A stretch of DNA of 64,000 bases from JAUJOE01 sp038252945 (GCA_038252945.1 JBBSHN010000002.1:1-64000), one strand, 5' to 3'; positions 8,501-17,880 are shown, counted from the first letter of the stretch. Program-made: numbers and translations. Notes: generated by a model not told the origin, from the letters alone.

Positions 8501-9292
8501 GTGAGCCCGGCCGCTTGGGGACTATTGCTGTCCACGTTCGTGGCTGCCTTCGTCGAGTGCGTCGAGGCTCTCACCATTGTGCTTGCCATGGGGGTCACCC
8601 GCGGTTGGCGGTCTGCTCTTGCCGGAGCGGCCACGGCACTCGTGGGACTGTCACTGTTGACCGCGCTCGCCGGAGTTGCGCTGGTGCGCTTCGTCTCCCC
8701 AGCCGTGCTTCAGCTCGGCGTTGGTGCTCTCCTCTTGATCTTCGGCCTGCAGTGGCTACGCAAGGCCGTGCTCCGCTCCACCGGGCACAAGTCGTTGCAC
8801 GACGAAGAGATCGAGTACGCCGAGCAAACGTCCGCTGCTCAGACGGCACCGGCAGCCACAATCTTCGGCTTCGACGCCTTTGCGTTCGTCGTCTCGCTGA
8901 AGGGTGTACTCCTTGAAGGTTTCGAGGTGGTCTTCATCGTGGTCACCTTCGGTGTCAACGCGCACAATCTTCCGCTGGCGGCTGTCGGCGGCGGTGCAGC
9001 GGCGGTGGTCGTTGTGCTGGCGGGGCTGGTGCTGCACCGTCCGCTCAGCGCCGTACCCGAGAACTCGCTTAAGTACGTCGTCGGTCTCTTGCTTGCGACC
9101 TTCGGCACGTTCTGGTCGCTTGAGGGGCTCACTTCCCTGACCGGTGACGGCACGTCCAGCTGGCCGGGTGGTGATTGGGCGCTTCTTGCGCTGCTCGCCG
9201 CGTGGGCTCTGTGGACCCAGCTACTGATCCGGCTGCTTCGCCGGCCGGCGGAACAGCCGCGCACGGCGACCCGGGTCGGCGTGGCCGGATGA
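8501..9292 (+). CDS. COG4280-type polytopic membrane protein
   Basis: This 263-residue hydrophobic protein has about seven membrane segments. It begins with a charged first helix (AAFVECVEALTIVLAMGVTRGW) and has a second glutamate-bearing repeat (LKGVLLEGFEVVFIVVTFG). This duplicated E-x(3-4)-E helix pattern and the central 'LRKAVLRSTGHKSLHDEE' loop are typical of the uncharacterised COG4280 membrane family, distantly reminiscent of ion or iron transporters. The start is GTG 8501. The next gene overlaps its stop by ATGA, so the two are probably translated together. A cation-transport role is only inferred. Confidence 0.75.
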   Translation: MSPAAWGLLLSTFVAAFVECVEALTIVLAMGVTRGWRSALAGAATALVGLSLLTALAGVALVRFVSPAVLQLGVGALLLIFGLQWLRKAVLRSTGHKSLHDEEIEYAEQTSAAQTAPAATIFGFDAFAFVVSLKGVLLEGFEVVFIVVTFGVNAHNLPLAAVGGGAAAVVVVLAGLVLHRPLSAVPENSLKYVVGLLLATFGTFWSLEGLTSLTGDGTSSWPGGDWALLALLAAWALWTQLLIRLLRRPAEQPRTATRVGVAG

Positions 9293-9516
9293 ACATATTG
9301 GCGGCTGTGTGGCGGGTCGTGGTGGACCTGGTTGTCGGAGATGATCCAAGAATCGCGGTGGCGGTGGTTTTGACGCTGAGTGTTGCCGCCGGAACGTTCC
9401 TCGCCGGAGTAGCGGCTGCCGTGGTCACGGTGGGTGGCGCGGTGCTCGTGGCGGTGATCTTCGGGGTGTTGTTGGCAGTGGAGATACGGCGTTCAGTGGC
9501 TGGGCGCGGCGAATGA
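9289..9516 (+). CDS. Small two-helix membrane protein
   Basis: 75 residues starting with ATG inside the ATGA overlap with the COG4280 gene. Two hydrophobic segments are visible (about residues 20-42 and 45-65: VAVVLTLSVAAGTFLAGVAA and GGAVLVAVIFGVLLAVEI). The C-terminus is basic (RRSVAGRGE). I do not recognise the family. The tight overlap suggests it is a partner or accessory subunit of the larger membrane protein. Its 3' end overlaps the convergent ThpR gene by about 24 bases. Confidence 0.7.
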   Translation: MNILAAVWRVVVDLVVGDDPRIAVAVVLTLSVAAGTFLAGVAAAVVTVGGAVLVAVIFGVLLAVEIRRSVAGRGE

Positions 9517-10023
9517 GCCGGTGAAGGGAAACGTCTCGACCGGCACGTAGCGTGCACCGCGGCCGAGGTGGGACTCCATCAAGACGACGTCTTCTGCGCG
9601 CCACCAGGGCCCGGCGTATGAGCCCATTTCTGAAACGAGGTTGGTCAGGTCCGTGCGCTCGCGAGTCCGGGCGAGAGTCACGTGCGATTCCTGCCGGTAT
9701 CCGGCAAGTTTGTTCCAGGCGTCGAGATCTCCCGCGAGACCCGCCCAGAGCACGCGCGCGACCCAGGCCTTCTCAGGAAAGGTGCCAGCGCCTCGCAACC
9801 GCAGGTTCAACGGCGGGCAGCGCCCAGCGCGTACGCTCCATCGGCGAACCTGACGGTCGACCTCATGCCGCCCGCATTCGCCGAGAAACTCCAACGTCAG
9901 GTGCCATCTACGGGGGTGCACCCAACGCAGATGCGGGTGTGCTGTGCGGACGCCGTCGATGTGCTCGTCGAGGTGAGCAACGACGTCCTCGGGCAGCAGC
10001 AGTGCAGTGAAGATGCGGGCCAC
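9493..10023 (-). CDS. thpR: RNA 2',3'-cyclic phosphodiesterase (ThpR / LigT family)
   Basis: About 176 residues from GTG 10023 (VARIFTALLLPEDVVAHL). The two HxTx motifs of the 2H phosphoesterase superfamily are present and intact: HLTLEFLG and HVTLARTR. Members open 2',3'-cyclic phosphate ends of RNA and can ligate 2'-5' bonds. The frame is open upstream to 10140, but that part lies inside the CBS gene; GTG 10023 just after the CBS stop is the natural start and aligns with family N-termini. Probably co-transcribed with the CBS gene. Confidence 0.85.
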   Translation of the reverse strand: MARIFTALLLPEDVVAHLDEHIDGVRTAHPHLRWVHPRRWHLTLEFLGECGRHEVDRQVRRWSVRAGRCPPLNLRLRGAGTFPEKAWVARVLWAGLAGDLDAWNKLAGYRQESHVTLARTRERTDLTNLVSEMGSYAGPWWRAEDVVLMESHLGRGARYVPVETFPFTGSFAAPSH

Positions 10024-10042
10024 GGGCGCCGAACAGGATGTC

Positions 10043-10474
10043 TCAGTGCGGATTGGTGACGTACGACGACAACTGGTCTCGTTCGAATTCGAGCTCGCCG
10101 ATGCGTGACTTGACCACGTCCCCGATCGACACGAGCCCACGCAACTCGCCGTCTACGACGACGGGCACATGCCGGATGCGGTGCTCGGTCATCAGCAGCA
10201 TCAGCGCGTCGATGGAGTCGTCGGGGGTCACCGTGCGGACTGGCGCGGTCATGATCTGGGATACGGCGGCGTCCAACACGTCAGCGCCGTCGCGCAGGCC
10301 TCGGACGACGTCGCGCTCGGAGACGATCCCAGCGACCTGTTCGGTCGGTGTGCTCACCACCGCTGCACCGATTTTGTTCTCAGTCAACAGGGCGACAAGC
10401 TCGGCGACGCGAGCCTCCGGCGCAATGGTGACGACTGAGTTTCCCTTTCGCTGTAGCACATCCCCGATCCGCAT
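10043..10474 (-). CDS. Two-CBS-domain protein
   Basis: 143 residues starting MRIGDVLQRKG and consisting of a CBS domain pair: one around VTIAPEARVAELVALLTENK with IVSERDVVRGL, the second around VRTVTPDDSIDALMLLMTEH with GLVSIGDVV. CBS pairs bind adenine nucleotides and usually sense cell energy state. Stand-alone versions of this 'hypoxic response protein 1-like' length are frequent in actinobacteria. The ThpR gene follows 20 bases after it on the same strand. The partner it regulates is unknown. Confidence 0.9.
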   Translation of the reverse strand: MRIGDVLQRKGNSVVTIAPEARVAELVALLTENKIGAAVVSTPTEQVAGIVSERDVVRGLRDGADVLDAAVSQIMTAPVRTVTPDDSIDALMLLMTEHRIRHVPVVVDGELRGLVSIGDVVKSRIGELEFERDQLSSYVTNPH

Positions 10475-10542
10475 GATTACGCTCCTGCCGTCTGCCCGTT
10501 GGTTACGTCTGACCTTAGACCGTTTCCGGGCGGTCGCGCCCC

Positions 10543-11925
10543 CTACAGCTGGTCGGCAGGGATGAGGCAGATGCCCGCGTGGTTGCTCTCGCCGGCGCAG
10601 GCGGAGGAGTTTTGCGCGTTGTCGCTGCCGATCCAGAGCCCGCCTGTCGTGCGCAGCATGTCGTCGGCACCAAGACCCCTCGCTCGGGTGGGGTTGTAGT
10701 CGAGCTGCCCACTCAAGGGGTTGAGTCCGGCCATCCCAGGGGCGAGCACCGACCCGGGCCCGGCTTGGTTACAGCCATCGAAGTTGTTGGCATAGCGCTC
10801 GTGACCGCCGACGTACACGTGGGTGGCGTCTGCGGCCGTGGAGTAGAGCGAGTCGCACCCGGTGTAGTTCACCCACTGGTGGAAGGGCGTGGGGCTCGAA
10901 GCGCTGGGGAAGGCGGCAGCGGAGTCGCACAGTCCACCGCGCGACTCGTACGTCGAGTAACCGGTGACCACGTTCGGATCGGAGTCAGTCGCAGGCTTGT
11001 AGCCGGTGGCCGCCGTGTAGATCGTCGACCCGTCCGGTGACCACGTTGCGTCCTGTAGCCAGAACGGTTGGTGCACGCTGCAGTTCTGGTCGAACTCGGG
11101 GGAGTACCAAGAGTCCACGCTGGCGCTGGTGGCGCCGAGGTCCAGCATGAAGATCTGCCGACGCCCGACCCCCCCAACCGATGTGAACACTCCCATCACA
11201 AGCAGCTTGCTGCCGTTAGGGCTCAGCGCGGTGTTGTAGACCTGGGTGGAGTTGCTCGCGCTGGCACCTCCTCCTTGGTCCCTGTAGACGTAATGACCGG
11301 AGATGCTCAGGTTGAGATAGCCGTCGTTACGCCCCTTCGTCGGGTTCAGGCTGACCATGTAGTCCGTGCCAGAACCGTTGATCGTGGTGAAGGCGCCGCC
11401 GACCAGGAGATGACCGCCCGCCATCACCAACGTGTTGACCTTGCGGTTGGCTACTGTCGGAAAGTTCGACAGGACCTGCCCCGTGGTGGAGTCAACCGCC
11501 GCGAGGTTGCTGACCGGGTTTCGGCCAATCAAGGTGAAGCTGCCGCCCAGGTAGACCGTCTGGCAGTCCGACGACAGGGCGACCGAGTTGACATCGCCGT
11601 TCACGTTCGGGTTCCAACTGGTGACGGTGCCGTCGGTTGCGGAAAAGCTGAACGCGTTGTTGCGCGTGTACGTCGTCGCACCCTGCTTCACCTGGCTGAA
11701 ACGTCCAACCGCGTACATCGTGTCGTTGCATTGCACGAGTTGGCGCACCTGCTCAACGGAGCCGTCCGTGCCGCTGGTGGCGAGGCTGGGAGTCCACGGA
11801 GCCGCCGTCACGTCCGACGCCCCCTTGATCGTCGCCCCACTTGCGGTCGCCGATTCGGCGGCAGCCAGCGTGACCCCAGGCATGGTCACGGCGACGAGAA
11901 GGGCGGCAAGAACCCGCGAACGCAT
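10543..11925 (-). CDS. Secreted beta-propeller protein
   Basis: About 460 residues from ATG 11925, starting with a Sec signal peptide (MRSRVLAALLVAVTMPGVTL then AAA). The rest consists of propeller-like repeats: YAVGRFSQVKQGATTYTRNN, VNSVALSSDCQTVYLGGSFT, VNTLVMAGGHLLVGGAFT and LSPNGSKLLVMGVFTSVGG. Pairs of cysteines near the C-terminus suggest disulfides outside the cell. Such 'delta-60/PQQ-like' propellers occur widely in actinobacterial secretomes with unknown function. The frame extends to 11994, but the signal peptide fixes the start at 11925. Confidence 0.85.
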   Translation of the reverse strand: MRSRVLAALLVAVTMPGVTLAAAESATASGATIKGASDVTAAPWTPSLATSGTDGSVEQVRQLVQCNDTMYAVGRFSQVKQGATTYTRNNAFSFSATDGTVTSWNPNVNGDVNSVALSSDCQTVYLGGSFTLIGRNPVSNLAAVDSTTGQVLSNFPTVANRKVNTLVMAGGHLLVGGAFTTINGSGTDYMVSLNPTKGRNDGYLNLSISGHYVYRDQGGGASASNSTQVYNTALSPNGSKLLVMGVFTSVGGVGRRQIFMLDLGATSASVDSWYSPEFDQNCSVHQPFWLQDATWSPDGSTIYTAATGYKPATDSDPNVVTGYSTYESRGGLCDSAAAFPSASSPTPFHQWVNYTGCDSLYSTAADATHVYVGGHERYANNFDGCNQAGPGSVLAPGMAGLNPLSGQLDYNPTRARGLGADDMLRTTGGLWIGSDNAQNSSACAGESNHAGICLIPADQL

Positions 11926-12114
11926 GAAAGGAAGGCCCCCGAGCAAATCATTCGATAAATGTACCAATCGGACACAAGAATACGGGAAGCTCACAATTGG
12001 GAAAAGAGCAAAATTGTAGTTAACTGATCACTCAGTGTGATAAAACACCACGTGTCTTCTCGATAAGGAGCCGTTGGGCGGGGGCTTAGAGCCAAGGCGG
12101 CGGCAAGTGCCCTC

Positions 12115-12909
12115 TCAGGAGATTTCTGTGCCGATGTATTCCAGTGCAGCATCGTGCAGACGACCGTTGCTGGACAGTGCGCTGCCATCTGCGGGACCCT
12201 CCGCACCGGTCAGACTGGTGAAGCGCCCCCCGGCTTCTTCCACGATGACGGCAAGCGCGGCGACGTCGTACAACTTGACGTCGGGTTCGGGGGCCAGGTC
12301 CACCGAGCCTTCAGCGACGAGCATGTGCGACCAGAAGTCGCCGTACGCCCGGGTGCGCCAGCACAGAGTGGTGAGCTCCAAGAAGTCATCGAGCTGGCTG
12401 CCATCTTCCCACGCCTCGAGTGAGGAGTACGACATCGATGCGTCCTTCAGCTTGGCGACGTCGGAGACATGGCACGGGGTCGCGGCGTGCAGCGACTTGC
12501 CTGCCCAGGCGCCGTCACCGCGGGCTGCCCACCACCGGCGCCCGAGCGCGGGTGCGGAGACCACTCCGGCCACGACGTCGTCCTCGACCATCAGCGCAAT
12601 CAGCGTCGCCCAGACGGGGACCCCACGGACGAAGTTCTTGGTGCCATCGATCGGGTCGATCACCCATCGTCGTGGCCCCCGGCCGCTGCTGCCGCCCTCC
12701 TCACCGAGTACGGCGTCGCGTGGTCGCGCTCGGCCGAGTGCGCGTCGCAGGGCGTCTTCGACCCTGCGGTCGGCGTCCGTCACGGGGGTCAGATCTGGCT
12801 TGGTCATTACGTGCAGGTCTTGCGCCCGAAAGCGGGTGGTCGTCAGAGAGTCTGCGTCGTCGGCCAAGACGTGCGCCAGTCGCAAGTCGTCGTTGTACGC
12901 CGAGGGCAT
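12115..12909 (-). CDS. hisN: Histidinol-phosphatase (inositol monophosphatase family)
   Basis: 264 residues from ATG 12909 (MPSAYNDDLRLAHVLADDAD). It has the inositol monophosphatase family metal motifs: LGEEGG, WVIDPIDGTKNFVRG, and the C-terminal KLYDVAALAVIVEEAGGRF. The N-terminal 'DLRLAHVLADDADSLTTTRF' and KPDLTPVTDADR match the actinobacterial HisN branch, which dephosphorylates L-histidinol phosphate in histidine synthesis. An upstream in-frame ATG at 12972 exists, but the extra residues are not family-like. No other his gene is nearby. Confidence 0.88.
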   Translation of the reverse strand: MPSAYNDDLRLAHVLADDADSLTTTRFRAQDLHVMTKPDLTPVTDADRRVEDALRRALGRARPRDAVLGEEGGSSGRGPRRWVIDPIDGTKNFVRGVPVWATLIALMVEDDVVAGVVSAPALGRRWWAARGDGAWAGKSLHAATPCHVSDVAKLKDASMSYSSLEAWEDGSQLDDFLELTTLCWRTRAYGDFWSHMLVAEGSVDLAPEPDVKLYDVAALAVIVEEAGGRFTSLTGAEGPADGSALSSNGRLHDAALEYIGTEIS

Positions 12910-13123
12910 GCTCGTCAGCGTATGGGCTGACCGACGCCACTTCTGGCTCATTCGTCGCCGTGCCTCGTTCACTGCGGGAGCCGTGCTTCGCTAGCCCGAC
13001 AGGGGTTGCCGGCCGGTCGTAGGACGATGGGACACTTTCACCGCCTCGCGCCGCGTGTCTTACTGGAGAGAACAGGTGCTCTCACCGAGGTTGAGCACAA
13101 ATGTGCGGCGGAGCGAGGGACAC

Positions 13124-13618
13124 GTGTTCAATCAAATCAACGGACTGCCGTTGCACCCGCTGGCTCTGCATGCAGCTGTGGTGCTGGTCCCGCTCGCCGC
13201 TCTTCTCGGCCTTCTGTTCGCGTTACCTCGCACACGCGCCTGGGCTCGGGTCCCACTCGTGCTCGTTTCGTTGGCCGCGGTAGGTGCCGTGTTCGTCGCG
13301 AAGCAGAGCGGACAGGCACTACAGAAGTTCCTGCAGTCATCGCTACCGCGGCAGACGACGACGTTGGTCCACCAACACGGGCAGCAAGCGAACATCCTGT
13401 TCTTGGCGACCGTGGCCTATGCCGTGCTCGCCGTTGTGGCGTTCCTGGTCACCCGACGGGGACCGAGCACCGGCAGTCTGACTACGGTAGCGGCCGTGTT
13501 CTTGGTTCTCGCGGCACTGGGGCTCGCGTTTCAGACCTACCGGGTAGGTGAGTTGGGGGCGCGAGCCGTTTGGAATCCCACCGGCCAGACGAACTACGGA
13601 TCGGCGCCGATTCACTGA
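13124..13618 (+). CDS. DUF2231-like membrane protein
   Basis: 164 residues from GTG 13124 with a GAGGGA ribosome binding site. The opening FNQINGLPLHPLALHAAVVL is the 'GLPLHPL.VH' signature of DUF2231 membrane proteins. About four membrane segments follow. A charged loop with HQHGQQAN lies in the middle, and a periplasmic-looking tail ends GARAVWNPTG. The signature histidines could bind metal or haem, but the function is unknown. The 3' end overlaps the convergent rsgA stop by 7 bases. Confidence 0.8.
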   Translation: MFNQINGLPLHPLALHAAVVLVPLAALLGLLFALPRTRAWARVPLVLVSLAAVGAVFVAKQSGQALQKFLQSSLPRQTTTLVHQHGQQANILFLATVAYAVLAVVAFLVTRRGPSTGSLTTVAAVFLVLAALGLAFQTYRVGELGARAVWNPTGQTNYGSAPIH

Positions 13619-14610
13619 CTCAGGGACTCGAGCAGCCGCCGGTAGGAGTTGACCCGCCGAATTTCCGCCCGGCCGTTGGCAACGGCTTGGTCCAAAGCGC
13701 ACTCCGGTTCTGTTGCGGCGTGGGTGCATCCCCGTGGGCAGTCGACCGTCAGTGTGTAGAGGTCGTCGAAGGCCGCAATGAGTTGGGGGGGCTTGACATG
13801 TGCGAGTCCGAAGGACCGGATACCCGGTGTGTCGATCACCCAGCCGCCGAACGGCAACGCGAGTGCGTACACAGACGTGGAGGTGTGTCGGCCCCGGCCG
13901 GTTACCTCGTTGACGCCTGCCGTCACACGTCCCGCTCCCGGCACCAGGGCGTTGACAAGCGTCGACTTGCCGACGCCGGACTGTCCGAGAAGCACGCTGG
14001 TCTCGCCATTGAGCAGGCCGCTGAGCGTGCCCAGATCGCTGTCGCGCTCCACAACGACGTGCGGCACGTCCAGTGGCCGGTAGGCGTCGAGCAGTTCGGC
14101 GGGGTGGCCGAGGTCGCCTTTAGTGATGCATAGCAGCGGCTGAAGACCGGCGTCGTACGCCGAGACCAACGCGCGGTCGATGAGACGAGGTCGTGGCTCG
14201 GGGTTGGTCACCGCCGTGACAATGACGAGTTGGGTCGCGTTGGCGACCACGACTCGCTCGACCGGATCATTGTCGTCGGCCGTGCGGCGCAGTGCGGTCG
14301 TTCGGGGATCGACGTCGACGATGCGGGCGAGAGAGCCGGCCGAACCGCTCACGTCGCCGACCAAGCGGACGCGGTCACCGACGACGACCCCCCTGCGGCC
14401 GAGGGGCCGTGACTTCATCGCGGTGACCACGACGGTGCCCGCAACGGCATCGGTGTCATCGACTTGCACTGTGAACCGTCCGCGGTCGACAGTGATCACG
14501 AAACCCGCCACCGCCTCGTCGTGGGTGGGCCGCAACTTCGTGCGGGGACGGGTATGCCGGCGGGGCCGCTCGTAGCTGCGAGGATCCTCCAGGTCCCGGG
14601 CCGGGCTCAC
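13612..14610 (-). CDS. rsgA: Ribosome small subunit-dependent GTPase A
   Basis: 332 residues from GTG 14610. An N-terminal OB fold (residues ~35-95) is followed by a circularly permuted GTPase domain with TKGD, VLLGQSGVGKSTLVNAL and DTPGIRSFG in permuted order. A C-terminal zinc knuckle (DCPRGCTHAATEPEC) closes the protein. RsgA binds the 30S subunit late in assembly and hydrolyses GTP. Its GTG overlaps the aroA stop (GTGA), so translation is probably coupled. The basic N-terminus (RPRRHTRPRTKLRPTH) is typical of actinobacterial RsgA. Confidence 0.95.
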   Translation of the reverse strand: MSPARDLEDPRSYERPRRHTRPRTKLRPTHDEAVAGFVITVDRGRFTVQVDDTDAVAGTVVVTAMKSRPLGRRGVVVGDRVRLVGDVSGSAGSLARIVDVDPRTTALRRTADDNDPVERVVVANATQLVIVTAVTNPEPRPRLIDRALVSAYDAGLQPLLCITKGDLGHPAELLDAYRPLDVPHVVVERDSDLGTLSGLLNGETSVLLGQSGVGKSTLVNALVPGAGRVTAGVNEVTGRGRHTSTSVYALALPFGGWVIDTPGIRSFGLAHVKPPQLIAAFDDLYTLTVDCPRGCTHAATEPECALDQAVANGRAEIRRVNSYRRLLESLSQ

Positions 14611-15902
14611 GCCACCAGCTCGGTCCAGGCTGAGACGAAGTCCGGATGCGTCTTGGTGGTGGTCGCTACGTCGACGATCTCCACGTTGCGCACCGCAAGG
14701 CCCAGCACCGCCGCCGCTTGAGCGAGTCTGTGGTCGCCATACGTCTGCACGACGGCCCCATGCAGCCGTCGCGGTCGGATGCGCAGTCCGTCGGGCAGCT
14801 CCGAGACCTCGGCGCCCAACCGAGAGAGCTCGGTCGCCAGAGCCACTAGCCGGTTCGTCTCGTGGCCGCGCAGATGTCCGATGCCACGCAGGTACGACGG
14901 CGCCGTCGCGAGCGCCGCGACCGCGGCGACGACCGGCGTGAGCTCGCCGATCTCCTGCAGATCGAGGTCGACTCCGGCGATGCGACCGGGTCCGGTCACG
15001 GTGAGCTCTCCGTCGCGCCAAGACACGTCGGCGCCGAAGCTCCCAAGGATGGCTGCGAGCCGGTGGCCCGGTTGGTAGGTGGATCGAGGCCATGAGGACA
15101 CGGTCACACGGCCGGCGGTGACGACAGCGGCAGCGAGGAACGGTGCCGCTGTGCTGAGATCGGGCTCCACGTCGATCGTGACTGGCGCGATCGGACCCGG
15201 TTCGACCGCCCAGTGGTCAGGCGCAGACCGGAGAACGGCGACCCCCCGCTCCGCGAGCATCGCCACCGTCATGTCGATGTGCGGCTGAGACGGAACCGGC
15301 TGACCGCGGTGCTGCAGATCTACTCCGTCGTCGAAGCGACTCCCCGCCAGAAGTAGTGCCGACACGAACTGACTCGACGCCGAGGCGTCTAGCGTCGCCG
15401 CTCCGCCTCGGACTCGGCCGGTCCCTTCGACCCAGAAGGGCAGACTGCGTGCGGCCGCCTCCACGGTCACTCCCAGCGTGCGCAGCGCGGCCAACAGTTC
15501 GGCAATGGGTCGCCTCGCTGCCTGCTCGTCCCCCACGAACGCGGTTCGGCCGCTCGCCAGAGCAGAGACCGGCGGCACGAACCGTAGGATGGTTCCGGCC
15601 AGACCGCACTGCACCGTTGCGGGTCCGTGCAGCCCTTCTGGCGTAACGGTCAGCGACTCGACATGCCGTTCGATCCGAACGCCGAGCCCTTGCAGCGCCT
15701 GAATCATCAGCTGGGTGTCACGGGCAAGCAGGGGCCGGTGAATCGTCGACGGGCCGGTAGCCAGAGCGCTGAGCACGAGCGCCCGGTTGGTCATGGACTT
15801 AGAGCCCGGCAGCGAGACCACAGCGTCGACCGGGTGTGCGGCGTACGGCGCTGGCCACGGTTGCTCAGCGCTCGTTGTTGCCCCGAGGTCAGGGTTTGTC
15901 AT
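14607..15902 (-). CDS. aroA: 3-phosphoshikimate 1-carboxyvinyltransferase (EPSP synthase)
   Basis: 431 residues from ATG 15902. It has LPGSKSMTNRALVLSALATG near residues 31-50, the LAGTILRFVPPVSALASGR stretch with the LAGT motif, DASASSQFVSALLLAG, and the C-terminal TYGDHRLAQAAAVLGL. It joins shikimate-3-phosphate with phosphoenolpyruvate in aromatic amino acid synthesis. The LAGT motif, where many enzymes have NAGT, is the actinobacterial form I recall. An upstream ATG 15944 is possible. rsgA is coupled downstream, an arrangement known in other actinobacteria. Confidence 0.95.
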   Translation of the reverse strand: MTNPDLGATTSAEQPWPAPYAAHPVDAVVSLPGSKSMTNRALVLSALATGPSTIHRPLLARDTQLMIQALQGLGVRIERHVESLTVTPEGLHGPATVQCGLAGTILRFVPPVSALASGRTAFVGDEQAARRPIAELLAALRTLGVTVEAAARSLPFWVEGTGRVRGGAATLDASASSQFVSALLLAGSRFDDGVDLQHRGQPVPSQPHIDMTVAMLAERGVAVLRSAPDHWAVEPGPIAPVTIDVEPDLSTAAPFLAAAVVTAGRVTVSSWPRSTYQPGHRLAAILGSFGADVSWRDGELTVTGPGRIAGVDLDLQEIGELTPVVAAVAALATAPSYLRGIGHLRGHETNRLVALATELSRLGAEVSELPDGLRIRPRRLHGAVVQTYGDHRLAQAAAVLGLAVRNVEIVDVATTTKTHPDFVSAWTELVA

Positions 15903-15961
15903 GTGCTCGCGCGCAACGGAGGAGGACGCCTGAAGCACACGGATCATCGAGGCGCGGAGTT

Positions 15962-16489
15962 TCAGCCAGCCTTGCGCCTCGAGGTCCGCTGCTTGACCCG
16001 GCCCGTGCGGTCTGCACGAGCGGCTCGCCGACGCGCCTTCTCGGCTTGCCGCTGTGCCCGCCAGGCGAGGCTTGGCTTGCCCTCGGTGTCGACGCCGGCG
16101 ATCAATAGACCGCCCATCGCCGAGACGTTCTTCAAGAAGTGCAGGCGCTGATTGGTGCGCTGCTGCGGGTCTGACTGTTCCCAGAAGCGATGACCGGCGA
16201 GAGTGGTCGGCACGAGGCTTGCAGCGAGTGCGAAGGCGGTGATCCGCGGCACCTTTCCGGCGGCCAGCATTGAGCCACCGAGGATGTGCACCGCCGCGTT
16301 CATCTGCACCAGCTGCTTGGTGTTCAGGGTCATCGGCACCGAGGTGGCTCGCTCCACCAAGGGAGTGAGCCGGGACGCAACCGGGTCCGCGCGCACAGCC
16401 ATCTGATCGGCGTTCTTGAGCGCGATGACTCCACCGTTGATGAACATCGACGCGAGCATCGGTCGGGCAACTCTTCGCACCAAGGACAT
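15962..16489 (-). CDS. DoxX-family membrane protein
   Basis: 175 residues, starting MSLVRRVARPMLASMFINGG, the usual first helix of DoxX proteins. About four membrane segments follow, with MNAAVHILGGSMLAAGKVPR as the second. The C-terminal 35 residues are very basic (RRRAARADRTGRVKQRTSRR), a cytoplasmic tail. DoxX proteins are linked to thiol redox balance or quinone-dependent processes in actinobacteria, but no reaction is established. It lies about 60 bases upstream of aroA on the same strand and could be co-transcribed. Confidence 0.85.
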   Translation of the reverse strand: MSLVRRVARPMLASMFINGGVIALKNADQMAVRADPVASRLTPLVERATSVPMTLNTKQLVQMNAAVHILGGSMLAAGKVPRITAFALAASLVPTTLAGHRFWEQSDPQQRTNQRLHFLKNVSAMGGLLIAGVDTEGKPSLAWRAQRQAEKARRRAARADRTGRVKQRTSRRKAG

Positions 16490-16554
16490 GGGACATTCTT
16501 ACCCCATACCTCAACACCTACGCCGTACGGTCTCGCCCGGGCTTCATGACAACC

Positions 16555-17877
16555 TCAGGGAGACAGCCGATGCATGTCCCGAGGGAACAGCGTCACCTCC
16601 CGGACGTTCTCCGCCTCCACGAGCCGGCCGGTCCAGCGTTCGAGCCCGATGGCGAAGCCGCCGTGCGGTGGCACCCCGTACCGGAACGCCTCGAGGTAGC
16701 TCGCATACGGGTCGAGCGCCAGCCCGCGCTGCTTGAGCGCTCGCACGTAGTCGCCGTACCGGTGCAGGCGCTGAGCGCCGCTCACCAGCTCGATGCCGCG
16801 GAAGATGAGGTCGAATGAGCGTGACCACTGCGGGTCGTCGGGGTCAGGATGACTGTAGAACGCCCGGTGCGCTGTCGGATAACCCTCGACAGCGACGAAG
16901 TCACTGCCGTATTTCTCTTTCGCCCAGGCACCTATGGCGCGCTCATGGCCAGGGGATAGGTCGGGTTCATCTGCCGGCGCCCCGATGATCTGCAAGGCGT
17001 CGCGGAAATGCACGATCGGGAACTCCGCTGGCACGACCGGAACGTTGATGTCGAGCAGGTGCACTGCAGACGAGGCTCGGTCCAGGACCGCGGCGAGCAT
17101 TCCCGCGACCACGTCCCGCAGGACGGCGACCACTTCGCGGTGATCGGAGATGAAGCCCAGCTCGACATCGAGGGAGACGTACTCCGCCAGATGACGCACT
17201 GTGTCGTGCGGCTCGGCGCGAAACACCGGTCCGACCTCGTAGACCCGTTCAAAGACGCCAACGAGTACCTGTTTGTAGAACTGCGGCGACTGTGCGAGGT
17301 ACGCCGGCCGGCCGAAATAGTCCACGGCGAACACGTTGGCGCCTGACTCTGTCGCCGACTCGACGAGTTTGGGGCTCTGCACTTCGGTGAACTCCGCAGC
17401 GTCCAGGACTCGCCGGAAGCCGTGCAGCGACGCTGCCGCGATTCGCCATAGCGCCTGCCTGCGCGGATGGCGCCACGTCACCTGTGCGGCGTCCAGCAGC
17501 ATCGGGAGGCTGGTGGTCAGCGTTGGCCGCCACAGCTCAACCGGAGGCGTCGCGGCTGGCTCGGAGAGCGGCGTGAACACCGGGTCGATGATCTCCACTC
17601 CACCAGGTGCTTGAGGGTTGGCGCTCACAACGCCGGTGACATCGACGGGTGTCTCCTCTGGGAGGTCCGCCAGCGCGGTGAGCGCGGCTTCCCCGCGTAC
17701 GACCACCTGAGCGCTTCCGGAGCGGTCACGCAGGACCACGAAGGCCAGTCCGGACAGTCTGCGGCGTCGGGCAATCCAACCGCAAAGCCGCACCTGCGTA
17801 CCCGGTGAGCGGGCTCCGGACGTTACGTCAACGGTGAGCGTGCGGGGGAGTCCTGGGGATGCGTGGGGGGTAAGCAT
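16555..17877 (-). CDS. aspS: Aspartyl-tRNA synthetase, archaeal/eukaryal type (possibly acting on tRNA-Asn too)
   Basis: 440 residues from ATG 17877. An N-terminal OB anticodon-binding domain (VRLCGWIARRRRLSGLAFVV) is followed by a class II core. The core has the motif 2 region PVFRAEPHDTVRHLAEYVSL and a motif 3 region GGFAIGLERWTGRLVEAENV followed by REVTLFPRD. It lacks the bacterial GAD insertion (bacterial AspRS is near 590 residues), so it belongs to the compact archaeal-type AspRS/AspRS2 group. Such enzymes may be non-discriminating. Expression is controlled by the T-box leader just upstream, which displays an aspartate codon. Confidence 0.88.
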   Translation of the reverse strand: MLTPHASPGLPRTLTVDVTSGARSPGTQVRLCGWIARRRRLSGLAFVVLRDRSGSAQVVVRGEAALTALADLPEETPVDVTGVVSANPQAPGGVEIIDPVFTPLSEPAATPPVELWRPTLTTSLPMLLDAAQVTWRHPRRQALWRIAAASLHGFRRVLDAAEFTEVQSPKLVESATESGANVFAVDYFGRPAYLAQSPQFYKQVLVGVFERVYEVGPVFRAEPHDTVRHLAEYVSLDVELGFISDHREVVAVLRDVVAGMLAAVLDRASSAVHLLDINVPVVPAEFPIVHFRDALQIIGAPADEPDLSPGHERAIGAWAKEKYGSDFVAVEGYPTAHRAFYSHPDPDDPQWSRSFDLIFRGIELVSGAQRLHRYGDYVRALKQRGLALDPYASYLEAFRYGVPPHGGFAIGLERWTGRLVEAENVREVTLFPRDMHRLSP

Positions 17878-17880
17878 GGC